Positions 1 through 8,722 of a stretch of DNA of 64,000 bases are shown one piece after another. The stretch spans positions 1-64,000 of the forward strand of contig JAAYAY010000179.1 of NCBI GenBank assembly GCA_012719125.1, read 5' to 3'. The notes under the pieces are model-generated. The model was not told the origin of the DNA and did no database searches. It saw only the letters and a program-made list of their open reading frames with translations. Source of the DNA: Planctomycetaceae bacterium (GTDB lineage: Bacteria > Planctomycetota > Planctomycetia > Pirellulales > Thermoguttaceae). The position numbers and the translations under genes were made by a program. Every line of letters begins with the position of its first letter. The first letter of the stretch is position 1.

Positions 1-35
1 CAGGGGGTGGTTGTATCTAAAGCAGGAGGAAGCCA

Positions 36-248
36 GTGCCAAAGTCCGTGTTGGAGGCGATCAGGATCGGGCTATGGGATTTCGAGCCCGCGGAGATGGG
101 AGCCGACCAGTTTGAAGGCACGGACGCCATGCCAGGTACTTCGGAAAAAGTTCAGGTCCTTGCTTCCCGGATCCAGCGAGGTTTGCCGTTGTGGCACCCC
201 GCGGACCGCGACGACCTGGAAAGCCCGCCGCTTGGGAAGCCGAGGTAG
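36..248 (+). CDS. Small conserved hypothetical protein (70 aa)
   Basis: The GTG start at 36 is supported by a perfect AGGAGGA Shine-Dalgarno sequence at 24-30, five bases upstream. The product is short, soluble and acidic, with a run resembling 'ATDAMPGT' followed by a basic stretch and 'GLPLWHPADRDD' near residues 48-60. I recall similar short proteins in planctomycete genomes, but no function is known to me. There is no signal peptide or membrane segment. It stands alone, about 600 bases ahead of the next gene. The ribosome site and motif make it likely real; the function is unknown. Confidence 0.7.
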   Translation: MPKSVLEAIRIGLWDFEPAEMGADQFEGTDAMPGTSEKVQVLASRIQRGLPLWHPADRDDLESPPLGKPR

Positions 249-846
249 TTGCAGGGATCTGAAGGCATTCAGCCGCCTGTTCTCAGCAGTCAGGCTGCTT
301 CAGAACCTATTCCAAGACCTCGGAGGAGAAGGGGATTGGCACATTTTGCTCCGAAGACTCCGCAAAATGAGCCAGTCCCCGGCGGTTCTTGGATAGGCAC
401 TAAGTCGCTTTATCGCAGCCGGTTATGCCCTCCAGCCAACTGCAACCATCAGATTGCCCGCCTCCCCCAACAAGGTGACACCACTCAAGTCTTTTCGTTA
501 CTTCTGGGAGGTCTATTGGCTCTAACAAAAAGCTAACACCCCCCCCATGAGACTGTTTTATCGACACCATCCGGCTGGTATACTTAGGTCGCCATGTGGA
601 CAACCACAGGCAATGCGATTGGCAGCGCGAGGCAGAGCCTGCAAGGCCTTTGGGAAACCGTGCGGGTGGGGGTTTCGTTTGGGGCGAGCTGGCGTTGAGA
701 AGTACAGGTAATCCATGCCGCTGTGTATTTGCTGTGAGTTGAAGCAGGTACGGTATGTAGCCAATGGCGACCATGGCAACGAGCGATGCCGTTGGCATGC
801 TGCGACCTTCAAGTTTCTTTCACGTCTATGCATGAGGTTCGACGCT
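249..846. other. Intergenic stretch without a supported gene
   Basis: About 600 bases separate the small protein from the lipoprotein at 847. Open frames here are short and composition-driven. The only clear structure is the inverted repeat at 331-380. The promoter of the following gene set probably lies in this stretch, but I could not assign one. Confidence 0.6.
331..380. repeat. Palindromic intergenic repeat, GGGGAYTGGC type
   Basis: The left arm 331-349 begins GGGGATTGGCACATTTTGC and the right arm 362-380 is its reverse complement at 17 of 19 positions, around a 12-base loop. Related palindromes built on GGGACTGTCCCC and CATTTTTGC occur at 32704-32755. It is not a terminator, because no T-tract follows. 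Confidence 0.75.
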
Positions 847-1326
847 ATGGTGAAACCCCAAAAACTTTGCAGCTTGGCGTTATTCCCATGGGCAATGGTG
901 GCGGCGTCGCTTGTTTTGTGTGTCGCCGGATGTGGTCCGCGCGATGCGGCCTCTCTGAGCGGCAAGGTGACGTTCGACGGGCAGCCGGTTGCCAACGGCA
1001 GCATCCGCCTTCTTCCCAAGGAGGGAACGACGGGGCACGGGGGCGGAGCGGCGATCGTCAACGGCAGCTACGAGATTCCCGCGTCCGTCGGCCTGGTCGC
1101 CGGTGACTACTCGGTGGTGATCTCGGCGACGCGCGAGGCAACGGCGGAAGAGGCCGCCAAAATGGGTGACGGCGAGGAGAGACCCGAGGCAGAAGAAGGC
1201 GAAGCGGACAAGGGCGACGCGGCGCCGAAGGTGCAATTGATCCCGGCAAAGTACAATCTCAAAACGACGCTGACCGTGCAAGTGAGTACTGGTGTGAATA
1301 CGAAGGATTTCGACTTGGAGAAGTGA
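847..1326 (+). CDS. Lipoprotein with carboxypeptidase-regulatory-like beta-sandwich
   Basis: The ATG at 847 follows a GAGG nine bases upstream and gives 159 residues. The N-terminus is a lipoprotein signal with lipobox VAGC (Cys29), predicting export and lipid anchoring. Residues 35-100 carry the 'SGKVTFDGQPVANGSIRL' type strand pattern of small carboxypeptidase-regulatory-like (transthyretin-like) domains common in planctomycetes, followed by a Glu/Asp-rich insert near 110-130. It sits just upstream of a DUF1559 pseudopilin-like gene; the same pair recurs at 25648-27151, so the two products probably act together at the cell surface. An earlier in-frame ATG at 832 is possible. Confidence 0.8.
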   Translation: MVKPQKLCSLALFPWAMVAASLVLCVAGCGPRDAASLSGKVTFDGQPVANGSIRLLPKEGTTGHGGGAAIVNGSYEIPASVGLVAGDYSVVISATREATAEEAAKMGDGEERPEAEEGEADKGDAAPKVQLIPAKYNLKTTLTVQVSTGVNTKDFDLEK

Positions 1327-1454
1327 GCATGCTTGAATGCCGGGGCTAAGGCTTGCGGTGTCGCAAACTGAAAGGGAGGCGCTGAGTTGTCTCTCGGCGC
1401 CGTGTTTGGGTTTGGTTTTCATTTCATGGTCGTTTACTCATGGGGGAGGTAGCT

Positions 1455-2450
1455 ATGTTGCGCAAACATCCCAGTGCTTTTACTCTTGTCGAGCTGCTGG
1501 TCGTCATCGCGATCATCGGCATCTTGATTGCGCTGTTGTTGCCTGCGGTGCAGGCCGCTCGGGAAGCGGCACGCCGCTCTCAGTGCACCAACAATCTCAA
1601 GCAGCTCAGTCTGTCGTTGCACAACTATCACGACATTAACAAGGCGTTTCCTGCCGGAGTTTCGGCATACACCCAGGGTGGCAATGTTCCGGGGTTCGCG
1701 AGTCTGAGGCAAAGCTGGATAACGCGGCTCTTGCCGTTCCTTGAGCAGAGCGCGATCGAGATCGACTATGTAACACCCGGTACCACCTGGACGGGAGCGA
1801 ACGTCGGAGACGCTGCGGCCGAGGTGATGCTTAGCGTTGTTCTCTGCCCCAGCGACAAAGGCTCCCCAGTCAATTCGACGAAAGCCCCCACCAACTACGT
1901 GGCCTGCACCGGCGACGACCAACGTTTCGTGCGGGCAACGTCGGGCACCTCCTGGGACGGCCGTCTGCAGCGTTTGCACCAGGGAGTGCTGAGAACGTCG
2001 AGTTGGGTCAAGATCTCCGAGTTGAAGGACGGCACGTCCAACACGATGGCGATTTCCGAGTGCAAGCTCGGCGGACCAGCGGGCGACGGGCCGCTGATCT
2101 CGAACGAGGGCGCCGGCGGCCTGCTTGCGTGCCTCGGCGGCACTCCCACCATGAATGTCGATAACGAGTATCCGCGCGGCTGGAGTTGGTTCGCTGCGAA
2201 ATACGCCCATTCCTGGGGGTTCACTGCGCTCATTCCACCCAACGACAAGGTGACCGCCATGACCGGTTATGACTGTATCGGCGAGCAGGCCGGATCGGAG
2301 GTCGGGCTGGGGGCTCGCAGCCATCATCCGGGCGGTGTCAACGCGGGCATGGCCGACGGGTCGGTACGGTTTGTTTCGGAAACGATCGATCTTGTGGCCT
2401 GGCAAGCGGCGGCCACGATCGCAGGGAAGGAATCCAAAGGACTGGACTAG
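1455..2450 (+). CDS. DUF1559 family protein with type IV prepilin-like N-terminus
   Basis: The ATG at 1455 is preceded by GGGGGAGG and gives 331 residues. Residues 9-30 read [19 protein letters not shown], the prepilin cleavage/methylation and transmembrane motif, followed by the DUF1559 hallmark '[15 protein letters not shown]' and 'NNLKQ...LHNYHD'. The C-terminal '[17 protein letters not shown]' is typical of the family. These pseudopilins are greatly expanded in planctomycetes and are thought to be surface or secretion-associated. Only 22 bases separate its stop from the first of four TMTC-like genes, so co-transcription is plausible. Confidence 0.92.
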   Translation: MLRKHPSAFTLVELLVVIAIIGILIALLLPAVQAAREAARRSQCTNNLKQLSLSLHNYHDINKAFPAGVSAYTQGGNVPGFASLRQSWITRLLPFLEQSAIEIDYVTPGTTWTGANVGDAAAEVMLSVVLCPSDKGSPVNSTKAPTNYVACTGDDQRFVRATSGTSWDGRLQRLHQGVLRTSSWVKISELKDGTSNTMAISECKLGGPAGDGPLISNEGAGGLLACLGGTPTMNVDNEYPRGWSWFAAKYAHSWGFTALIPPNDKVTAMTGYDCIGEQAGSEVGLGARSHHPGGVNAGMADGSVRFVSETIDLVAWQAAATIAGKESKGLD

Positions 2451-2472
2451 AGCGCCCTTTGGGAATCTGAGG

Positions 2473-4485
2473 ATGCACGACCAGGGCGTCTCGGTGTTGC
2501 ATGACGGGTCGGTCGATCCGAATCCGACCGACCCGCAGCGGTCGGCGTCTGCGCAGGGGAGTTTGGGTCGCCACCAAAAGTACCTGGCGGTCGCAGCGCT
2601 GACGTTGCTCGTTGTCGGAGTCTTCTTTCCGATCGTGGGATTCGAGTTCGTCGACTACGACGTGCCCGGGCAGGTCGTTGACAACCCGCATATCCGGGGA
2701 CTTACCTCCGAGAATCTGAAGCACATCTTCACATCGCGCTGCGTCACCAGCTACTATCCGGTGCGCACGCTGAGTTACGCGCTGGATTATCAGTTGTGGG
2801 GGCTCAGCGCGGGGGGATTCAAGCTGACGAATGGCTTGATTCACCTGGCCAACGTGCTGCTGGTTTTCTGGTTGGTGCTCCGATTGTACGCGCGCTGGGA
2901 GGCCCGGACCAAGTCACCTCAGCCGCGATACGATCTGTTTCTGGCCGCGGTTTCTGCCGGGGTTTTCGCGGTCCATCCGGTGGTCGTGGAACCGGTTGTC
3001 TGGGTGGCCGGGCGTGAAGAATTGTTGATGACGCTGGGCGCCTTGGGATGCGTTCACTTCCATCTCACCGCTCGCCGTTTGGCCGAGGCGGGCGGCAAGA
3101 CTCGTCGGGTGGTCGCCTGCCACGCGTTGGCGGCCGTGTCATGTGCTGCCGCCTGTTTGAGCAACGCGGCCGGTGCGGTGATCCCTCTGCTGATCGCTGT
3201 CTGGGACGTGCTGACGTTGGAAAGGGCCAGGTTCTGGAGAATCGTCTCGGGCACTGCTGCGCTCTGGGTCGTGGCGGGCGCGACGATTGTGATCAAGGTA
3301 CTTTCGTACAGCGCCGAGATCATTACCGGTCCTCCGCTCTTCTCTGTCGAGCGGGTGATGTTGGTGCTGAAGGTCTACGCGCTGAATTTGAAGGCGTTGG
3401 TTTGGCCCACCGACCTGGCGCCGGCCCGTTCTCAATTCGATCCCCGGAGTTTTTTGGAACCGGCAGTCTTGCTCGGTGGAGTGGCGGCCTTCTTAACCTG
3501 TGTGATGTTGTGGAAACTGAGAGGGCAGAAGTTGGCTCTGTTCGGGCTGTTGTGGTTTGGCGTTGCCTTGTTTCCCGGCTCGCAAGTCGTGATCAGCCAC
3601 GTCCACCGGGCCGACCGTTTTTTGTATTTGCCGCTTGCGGGCCTGACGCTGGCATTGGCCATGAGTCTGAGACCGGCCGGGCATCTCATCCGGCGTCCCA
3701 TGATCTCCGTCGGATTGGCGGCCGTGGCTGTGTGGAGTTGGCTGCTTCTTTCTTTCGTCAGCGCCGCCCAGGTTCAGACCTGGCGGAATTCACTCACGAT
3801 GTGGCAGAATTGCGTGCGCGTTGAGCCCGACAACGCCTTAGCCCATTTCGCCCTGGGAAATAGTCTGGCACAGCGGGGACAGTATGACGAAGCGATGCGG
3901 CACCGTGACGTGCAACTGGCGTTGGATTTGAACGACCCGGAGGCCATGAACGTGGCCGCCCTGCTGGCCGTGCGTGGCACCGACTCGCAACCGCCCAACT
4001 ACGAGCTGGCGGTCCAGTTGGCACGGCGGTCCTGCCAACTCAGTCGCTGGGACAACCCCAGGTACCTTCACACGCTGGCAATCGCTCATGCGCGTCTTGG
4101 GCAGTCTCTGATCGACGAGGGCCAGTTGCGCCGGGCGGTAGAGCAATACCGCACCGCGCTGGAAGCAGACCCCAACGCCGAGTCGGCGTTGCTGCAACTG
4201 GCCGTCGTGCTGGCGACATCCAGCGACCCGCAAGTTCGAAATCCGCGGGAAGCGGTTCAGTTAGCCGAGCGGGCCGGCGGGCTGAAGAAAGGCCGTCCCG
4301 ACTCCTCAAACTTGATCATCCTCGCGACGGTCTATGCCGAGGCCTGGGAGTTCGACAAGGCAATAGCCGCGATTGAGTCGGCCATTCAACTCACCGAAAG
4401 CAGCGGCCCGGCGGAGTTGTTGGACGAACTCCGCCGCCGCCTGGAGCTCTACCGAAAGCGTATTCCTCCCGAGTCGTTGCGGTAA
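2473..4485 (+). CDS. TMTC-like GT-C membrane protein with C-terminal TPRs (paralog 1 of 4)
   Basis: The start at 2473 (ATG, with GAGG just upstream) gives 670 residues; the open frame extends further upstream but there overlaps the DUF1559 gene. After a first membrane segment (about 37-55) comes '[13 protein letters not shown]' with the acidic pair D61/D63, at the place where GT-C/TMTC glycosyltransferases keep catalytic acids in their first loop. 'NPHIRGL', 'SYYPVRTL', 'DYQLWGL' and '[16 protein letters not shown]' follow, then about ten membrane helices to residue 430 and TPR repeats from about 440 to 660. Known TMTC-type proteins mannosylate proteins outside the cytoplasm using a lipid-linked sugar; that activity here is inferred. 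Confidence 0.85.
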   Translation: MHDQGVSVLHDGSVDPNPTDPQRSASAQGSLGRHQKYLAVAALTLLVVGVFFPIVGFEFVDYDVPGQVVDNPHIRGLTSENLKHIFTSRCVTSYYPVRTLSYALDYQLWGLSAGGFKLTNGLIHLANVLLVFWLVLRLYARWEARTKSPQPRYDLFLAAVSAGVFAVHPVVVEPVVWVAGREELLMTLGALGCVHFHLTARRLAEAGGKTRRVVACHALAAVSCAAACLSNAAGAVIPLLIAVWDVLTLERARFWRIVSGTAALWVVAGATIVIKVLSYSAEIITGPPLFSVERVMLVLKVYALNLKALVWPTDLAPARSQFDPRSFLEPAVLLGGVAAFLTCVMLWKLRGQKLALFGLLWFGVALFPGSQVVISHVHRADRFLYLPLAGLTLALAMSLRPAGHLIRRPMISVGLAAVAVWSWLLLSFVSAAQVQTWRNSLTMWQNCVRVEPDNALAHFALGNSLAQRGQYDEAMRHRDVQLALDLNDPEAMNVAALLAVRGTDSQPPNYELAVQLARRSCQLSRWDNPRYLHTLAIAHARLGQSLIDEGQLRRAVEQYRTALEADPNAESALLQLAVVLATSSDPQVRNPREAVQLAERAGGLKKGRPDSSNLIILATVYAEAWEFDKAIAAIESAIQLTESSGPAELLDELRRRLELYRKRIPPESLR

Positions 4486-4558
4486 TGAAGCAACGAATTG
4501 CGGAGGAAGAGCACCATTCGACCGTCGGAGTATCCGGCCGAATGCCGAGGGATGACGA

Positions 4559-6481
4559 ATGCGAAGTATCCGAGCGACAGGGATTCCGACACTACTGGGC
4601 ATGATCGGCCTGGCATGCCTGGTGGTCGTGATCTTCTACCCGATTCTGGGTTTCGAATTCGTCCGTCTCGATGTGGGCGGGCACGTGCTCGAGAATCCCC
4701 ATATCCGAGGTCTCAACTGGGAGAATCTGAAGCAGATCTTTACCTCGTGGTGCACCACCAGCTACTATCCGATCCGGTCATTGACCTATGCCCTGGACTA
4801 CCAACTATGGGGTTTGAATCCTTTCGGCTTCGAGCTCACAAATCTTCTCCTTCATCTGACGAACGTGCTGCTGGTATTCTGGCTGATGCTGCGGCTATTT
4901 TCCCGGCCGGCGGGCGAGGTTGCCTCGTCAGCGGCCTGGGGCGATGCTCTGCCTGCGGCCCTCTCTGCCGCCGTATTCGCCATTCATCCGGTCGTCGTGG
5001 AACCGGTAACCTGGGTGTCGGGACGAGAAGAATTGCTGATGACGCTGGGAGCATTGGCGTGCGTCCACTTTCACCTTACGGCCCGGCGCCTGGCCGACAA
5101 CGGCAGCAAGACCCGCTGGGTGCTGATCTACCACACGCTGGCCGCCCTGTCGTGTGCGTTTGCCTGTTTGAGCAATGCGGTTGGCGCAATCATTCCCCTG
5201 TTGATTGTCACCCTGGATGTATTCACACTGACGAAGCGCACCTTGTGGCGGATTCTCAGCGGCACCGCGGCACTTTGGGTCATCGGGATATCCACATTCG
5301 CGATCAAGAAGATCGGCGAGTACCGCGACCCGCCCGGCGAACTCGGCGCCTTCTCGCTGGAGCGGCTGTCGCTGGTTCTGAATGCCTATCGGCTCAATAT
5401 CAAGTCGCTCGTCTGGCCCACCGATCTGGCAGTCTTTTACGACCCGCTCGCCCCGAAAGGGTTCGGCGACACGGACGTCGTCCTCGGCGGACTTGCGGTT
5501 GTGTTGTCGTGTGCGGTTCTTTGGGCATTCCGACGGCAGAAGGCGGTTCTTCTCGGCCTGTTCTGGTTTGGGTTGGCGTTGGGTCCCAGTTCCCAGTTTC
5601 TGGTGCACCACATTCACCGCGCCGACCGATTTCTCTACCTGCCGCTTTCGGGTCTGGCGGTGGCGATCGCCATGGGGCTGCGAGCCCTGGGCAGCACCTT
5701 GCGAAGCCGCGAAATCGTCTCGGCAATCATGGTCGCGGGTGCCTTGGGGCTTATACTGCTGGGGAGGCTCTCGGCTGCGCAGGTGAGCACGTGGAAAGAC
5801 GCGGCCTCCATGTGGGAGAACTGCGTGAGAGTGAATCCCGATAACGCCCGCTTCCGTATCAGCCTGGCGGACAGTCTGGCAAGCGGCGGGCAGTTCCGCC
5901 GCGCCGTGGAACAATACGAACACGTCCTGAAATTGGTTCCCGACCATCAGAGGGCATTGATCAAACTGGCGTGGCTTCTGGTTTCCTGTGCTGACGAGAG
6001 CGTTCGAGATCAAGACCGGGCGGTTTGGCTGGTGGAGCGGGCATTCGAACGGAACCCGATATTCTTCCGCGTCTTGGCGGAAATCCGCACGCAAGTCGCT
6101 CAAACTCTGGCCGAGTCTGGTGAGTTTACCAGGGCCATCGAAGGCTACCGATCGGCTATCGAGGTCGACCCGGGCAGCCAACGCGCGATGATCGAATTGG
6201 CCTTGCTGCTGGCCACTTGTCACGAAGAGGAACTCCGCAACGCTCGCGAGGCCGTCGAACTGGCCCAGCAGGCATGCCTGCTGAACGTGCCACCCGGGCC
6301 CCGGGAACTGAGCGTTCTGGCCACCGCCTATGCCGAGGCGGGAGAGTTGGATCAGGCCGTCAGTGCGGGGGAGAAGGCAATCGCATCGGCTCAAGCCTCC
6401 GGCGATGAAACGCTAGTTGTGGAACTCCGCAGCCGGCTGAAATCCTGGACAGCGAGTGATCGGGGCTACCAAGAGCCATGA
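4559..6481 (+). CDS. TMTC-like GT-C membrane protein with TPRs (paralog 2 of 4; first acidic residue lost)
   Basis: The ATG at 4559 follows GAGGG and gives 640 residues with the same architecture as its neighbours: about ten or more membrane helices, then TPRs from about residue 410 ('WKDAASMWENCVRVNPDNA'). The loop that reads DYD in paralogs 1 and 3 and DFD in paralog 4 reads R36-L37-D38 here (codons CGT CTC GAT), so the first acid is replaced by Arg while the second is kept. '[17 protein letters not shown]' is intact. This may be an altered or inactive copy, or a partner subunit. The gap to paralog 1 is 73 bases. Confidence 0.85.
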   Translation: MRSIRATGIPTLLGMIGLACLVVVIFYPILGFEFVRLDVGGHVLENPHIRGLNWENLKQIFTSWCTTSYYPIRSLTYALDYQLWGLNPFGFELTNLLLHLTNVLLVFWLMLRLFSRPAGEVASSAAWGDALPAALSAAVFAIHPVVVEPVTWVSGREELLMTLGALACVHFHLTARRLADNGSKTRWVLIYHTLAALSCAFACLSNAVGAIIPLLIVTLDVFTLTKRTLWRILSGTAALWVIGISTFAIKKIGEYRDPPGELGAFSLERLSLVLNAYRLNIKSLVWPTDLAVFYDPLAPKGFGDTDVVLGGLAVVLSCAVLWAFRRQKAVLLGLFWFGLALGPSSQFLVHHIHRADRFLYLPLSGLAVAIAMGLRALGSTLRSREIVSAIMVAGALGLILLGRLSAAQVSTWKDAASMWENCVRVNPDNARFRISLADSLASGGQFRRAVEQYEHVLKLVPDHQRALIKLAWLLVSCADESVRDQDRAVWLVERAFERNPIFFRVLAEIRTQVAQTLAESGEFTRAIEGYRSAIEVDPGSQRAMIELALLLATCHEEELRNAREAVELAQQACLLNVPPGPRELSVLATAYAEAGELDQAVSAGEKAIASAQASGDETLVVELRSRLKSWTASDRGYQEP

Positions 6482-6546
6482 TGTCCATCGTACAATTCTG
6501 AGCAGTCCAAGCCTGAGGCAGGAGCGGGCCAATCTCAGGAATCGAT

Positions 6547-8502
6547 TTGACAAACGCTAAAGGGCAGTCCATGCAGGAATCCGCCCCGTCCCTGTGGTCC
6601 ACGTTGCTGATCGCCAGTGCGTTGACGATCCTCGTGTTGGCGGTCTTCCTGCCTGTCGTGAATTATGAGTTCATCGACTACGATGTTCACGGGCAGGTCC
6701 TAACGAACCCGCACATTCGGGGCCTGACGGCCGAGAATCTGACGAGCATCTTCACCTCGCGGAGCCTGACAAGCTACTATCCCGTGCGGACACTGAGCTT
6801 TGCGATCGATTACCAGTTGTGGGGGCTGCACCCTCGCGGATTCAAGCTGACGAACCTCCTGATTCACGTGGTTAATGTGCAGTTGGTGTTCTGGCTGATT
6901 CTTCGGCTTTTTCACCACCCGGCCGGGGGTCTCAGGCCGCATCGATCTTTCTGGAACGTGTGTGCGGCAGGATTCTCTGCGGGTGTTTTTGCCGTGCATC
7001 CGGTGGTCGTCGAGCCCGTGGTCTGGGTCGCTGGGCGGGAAGAACTGTTGATGACGCTCGGGGCGCTGGGCTGCTTTCATTTTCATCTGACGGCCCGCCG
7101 TCTGGGCGGCCATAGCGGAGCACTTCTGCAACGAAGGGCCGCTTACACCGGCGCCGCTCTGTGTTGCGCGGTGGCATGTCTGAGCAACGCCGTGGGGGCG
7201 GTGATTCCGCTGCTGGTCACCGCCTGGGACGCCCTCACGCTTGACACCCCCAAATTCCGCAAGATCGTTTACGGTACGACGATGCTCTGGATGATCGGCA
7301 TCGTCACGATCGCGATCAAGAAACTCGGTCCGGAGAACGAGCTGCTTGCCGGCCACGTGGGGGCGCTGTCGGTCCAGCGGATGATGCTGACCCTGAACGT
7401 ATTCTGGCTGAATCTCAGGACTCTCTTCCGGCCCACCGATCTGGCAATCGTCTATGCCGATGACCTGCCCGATAGTTTTCTGGACCCAGAAGTGATTCTG
7501 GGCGGGCTTTCAGTCGGATTGGCTGGCGCACTGCTTTGGAAGCTCAGGGGGCGCGCACTGCCGCTGTTCGGGCTGATGTGGTTTGGACTTGCCCTGGCTC
7601 CAAGTTCGCAGATCATGGCGCACCATTGGATTCGAGCCGACCGATTCATGTACCTGCCGTTGGTCGGAATGGCGGTGGCGGCGGCCATGGGGTTGAGATT
7701 GCTGATTGGCGTCCGGCGGACGCGTACAGCCGCCGTGGCGGTGATAGTCGCAGGGGGGGCGATTGTGCTTCTGCTGGGTAGAGCCAGCGCCTGTCAGGTG
7801 GAAACGTGGCGAAATGGTGTTTCTCTTTGGGAGCACTGTGTGACGATCTCTCCCAACAGCGAGGTGGCCCACGGCGCCCTGGCAGATGCTCTGACGAAGG
7901 CCGGACAATTCCATCGAGCCTTGCCCCATTACCGTATGGCGCTGCGGATCGCTCCGGACAACAAGGAGACTCTCAACAATTTCGCTCTGGAACTGGCTGC
8001 CAACGACGACAAGGGGCTTCGCGACTACGATCTGGCGATCGAGCTGGCCCGAAGGGGCTGCGAAGTCACCCAATGGAAGAGCCAGAAGCTCCGCCGTACC
8101 TTGGCAATGGCCCTCAATAATTTCGCGCTGGAGCTCGAGAGCCGCCGCGAGTTCCGCCGGGCCATCCAGAGTTACACGGAAGCATCGGAGGCCGACCCGA
8201 AGTACGAGGCCCCCTTGTTCAACCTGGCCTTGCTGCTGGCGACGTGCAGCGACGAGAAGTTGCGCTGCGGGCCCGACGCAGTACGGGTGGCGGAGCGGGC
8301 ATGTGAGATCGTACAATACCGGGATGCCAACGGGCTGGCCATTCTCGCGACGGCCTGCGCCGAGGCGGGGCAGTTCGACGAGGCCGCCGAAGCGATGCAA
8401 ATGGCCGTCGCAGCGGCCCGGATGGCAGGCGACCAGGCATTGGCGGACCGGCTTCGCAGCCAATCGCAGCTCGACTCGGACCGTTCCGCTCGCGACCTTT
8501 AG
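6547..8502 (+). CDS. TMTC-like GT-C membrane protein with TPRs (paralog 3 of 4)
   Basis: A TTG at 6547 with AGGA six bases upstream gives 651 residues; an in-frame ATG at 6571 preceded by AGGG is an alternative start. The loop 'EFIDYDVHGQV' keeps both acids (D44, D46 from the TTG). 'NPHIRGL', 'SYYPVRTL' and '[16 protein letters not shown]' match the paralogs. The TPR part begins near residue 420 and contains the 'NNFALELAANDDK' and 'NNFALELESRRE' repeats. It lies 65 bases after paralog 2 in the same direction. Predicted to sit in the cytoplasmic membrane with exoplasmic catalysis and TPR-mediated contacts. Confidence 0.85.
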   Translation: MTNAKGQSMQESAPSLWSTLLIASALTILVLAVFLPVVNYEFIDYDVHGQVLTNPHIRGLTAENLTSIFTSRSLTSYYPVRTLSFAIDYQLWGLHPRGFKLTNLLIHVVNVQLVFWLILRLFHHPAGGLRPHRSFWNVCAAGFSAGVFAVHPVVVEPVVWVAGREELLMTLGALGCFHFHLTARRLGGHSGALLQRRAAYTGAALCCAVACLSNAVGAVIPLLVTAWDALTLDTPKFRKIVYGTTMLWMIGIVTIAIKKLGPENELLAGHVGALSVQRMMLTLNVFWLNLRTLFRPTDLAIVYADDLPDSFLDPEVILGGLSVGLAGALLWKLRGRALPLFGLMWFGLALAPSSQIMAHHWIRADRFMYLPLVGMAVAAAMGLRLLIGVRRTRTAAVAVIVAGGAIVLLLGRASACQVETWRNGVSLWEHCVTISPNSEVAHGALADALTKAGQFHRALPHYRMALRIAPDNKETLNNFALELAANDDKGLRDYDLAIELARRGCEVTQWKSQKLRRTLAMALNNFALELESRREFRRAIQSYTEASEADPKYEAPLFNLALLLATCSDEKLRCGPDAVRVAERACEIVQYRDANGLAILATACAEAGQFDEAAEAMQMAVAAARMAGDQALADRLRSQSQLDSDRSARDL

Positions 8503-8508
8503 TGTCTT

Positions 8509-8568
8509 TGTGCTGGACTTGTGCGCATGGTGCGCGCATGTTTGTGAAGGTTGGGTTGCGGGCTTGCC
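8509..8568 (+). repeat. Dispersed repeat, copy 1 (second copy at 39541-39600, reverse)
   Basis: This 60-base stretch matches the reverse complement of 39541-39600 over most of its length, including the identical core TGTGAAGGTTGGGT. In one frame both copies read HVCEGWVA, so the similarity survives at both levels, but neither copy sits in a credible gene. It lies between TMTC paralogs 3 and 4, where the intergenic gap is unusually long (220 bases). Confidence 0.6.
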
Positions 8569-8722
8569 CCGCCTTGGAGCCGATGACAGAACGATCGATT
8601 GTGCCGATCCGTGGCCGTGGGAATCTCCTCATTTTGTGAGGATCTCTCAGGCGATTCTTTGCCCGGTGAGGCCGGTAGAGTTCATTAAACCGTTGACCGC
8701 AAGTGGTGAGAGGCCGCATCCC

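Noticed and set aside
715-846. Extended N-terminus of the first lipoprotein
   Set aside because: The lipobox at the right distance requires a start at 847 or 832; the extension would bury the signal peptide.
2269-2472. N-terminal extension of TMTC copy 1
   Set aside because: It overlaps the DUF1559 gene end out of frame and has no ribosome site; the ATG at 2473 gives the family-like N-terminus.
8303-8722. N-terminal extension of TMTC copy 4
   Set aside because: It overlaps copy 3 and then the dispersed repeat; the residues have no counterpart in the other three copies.
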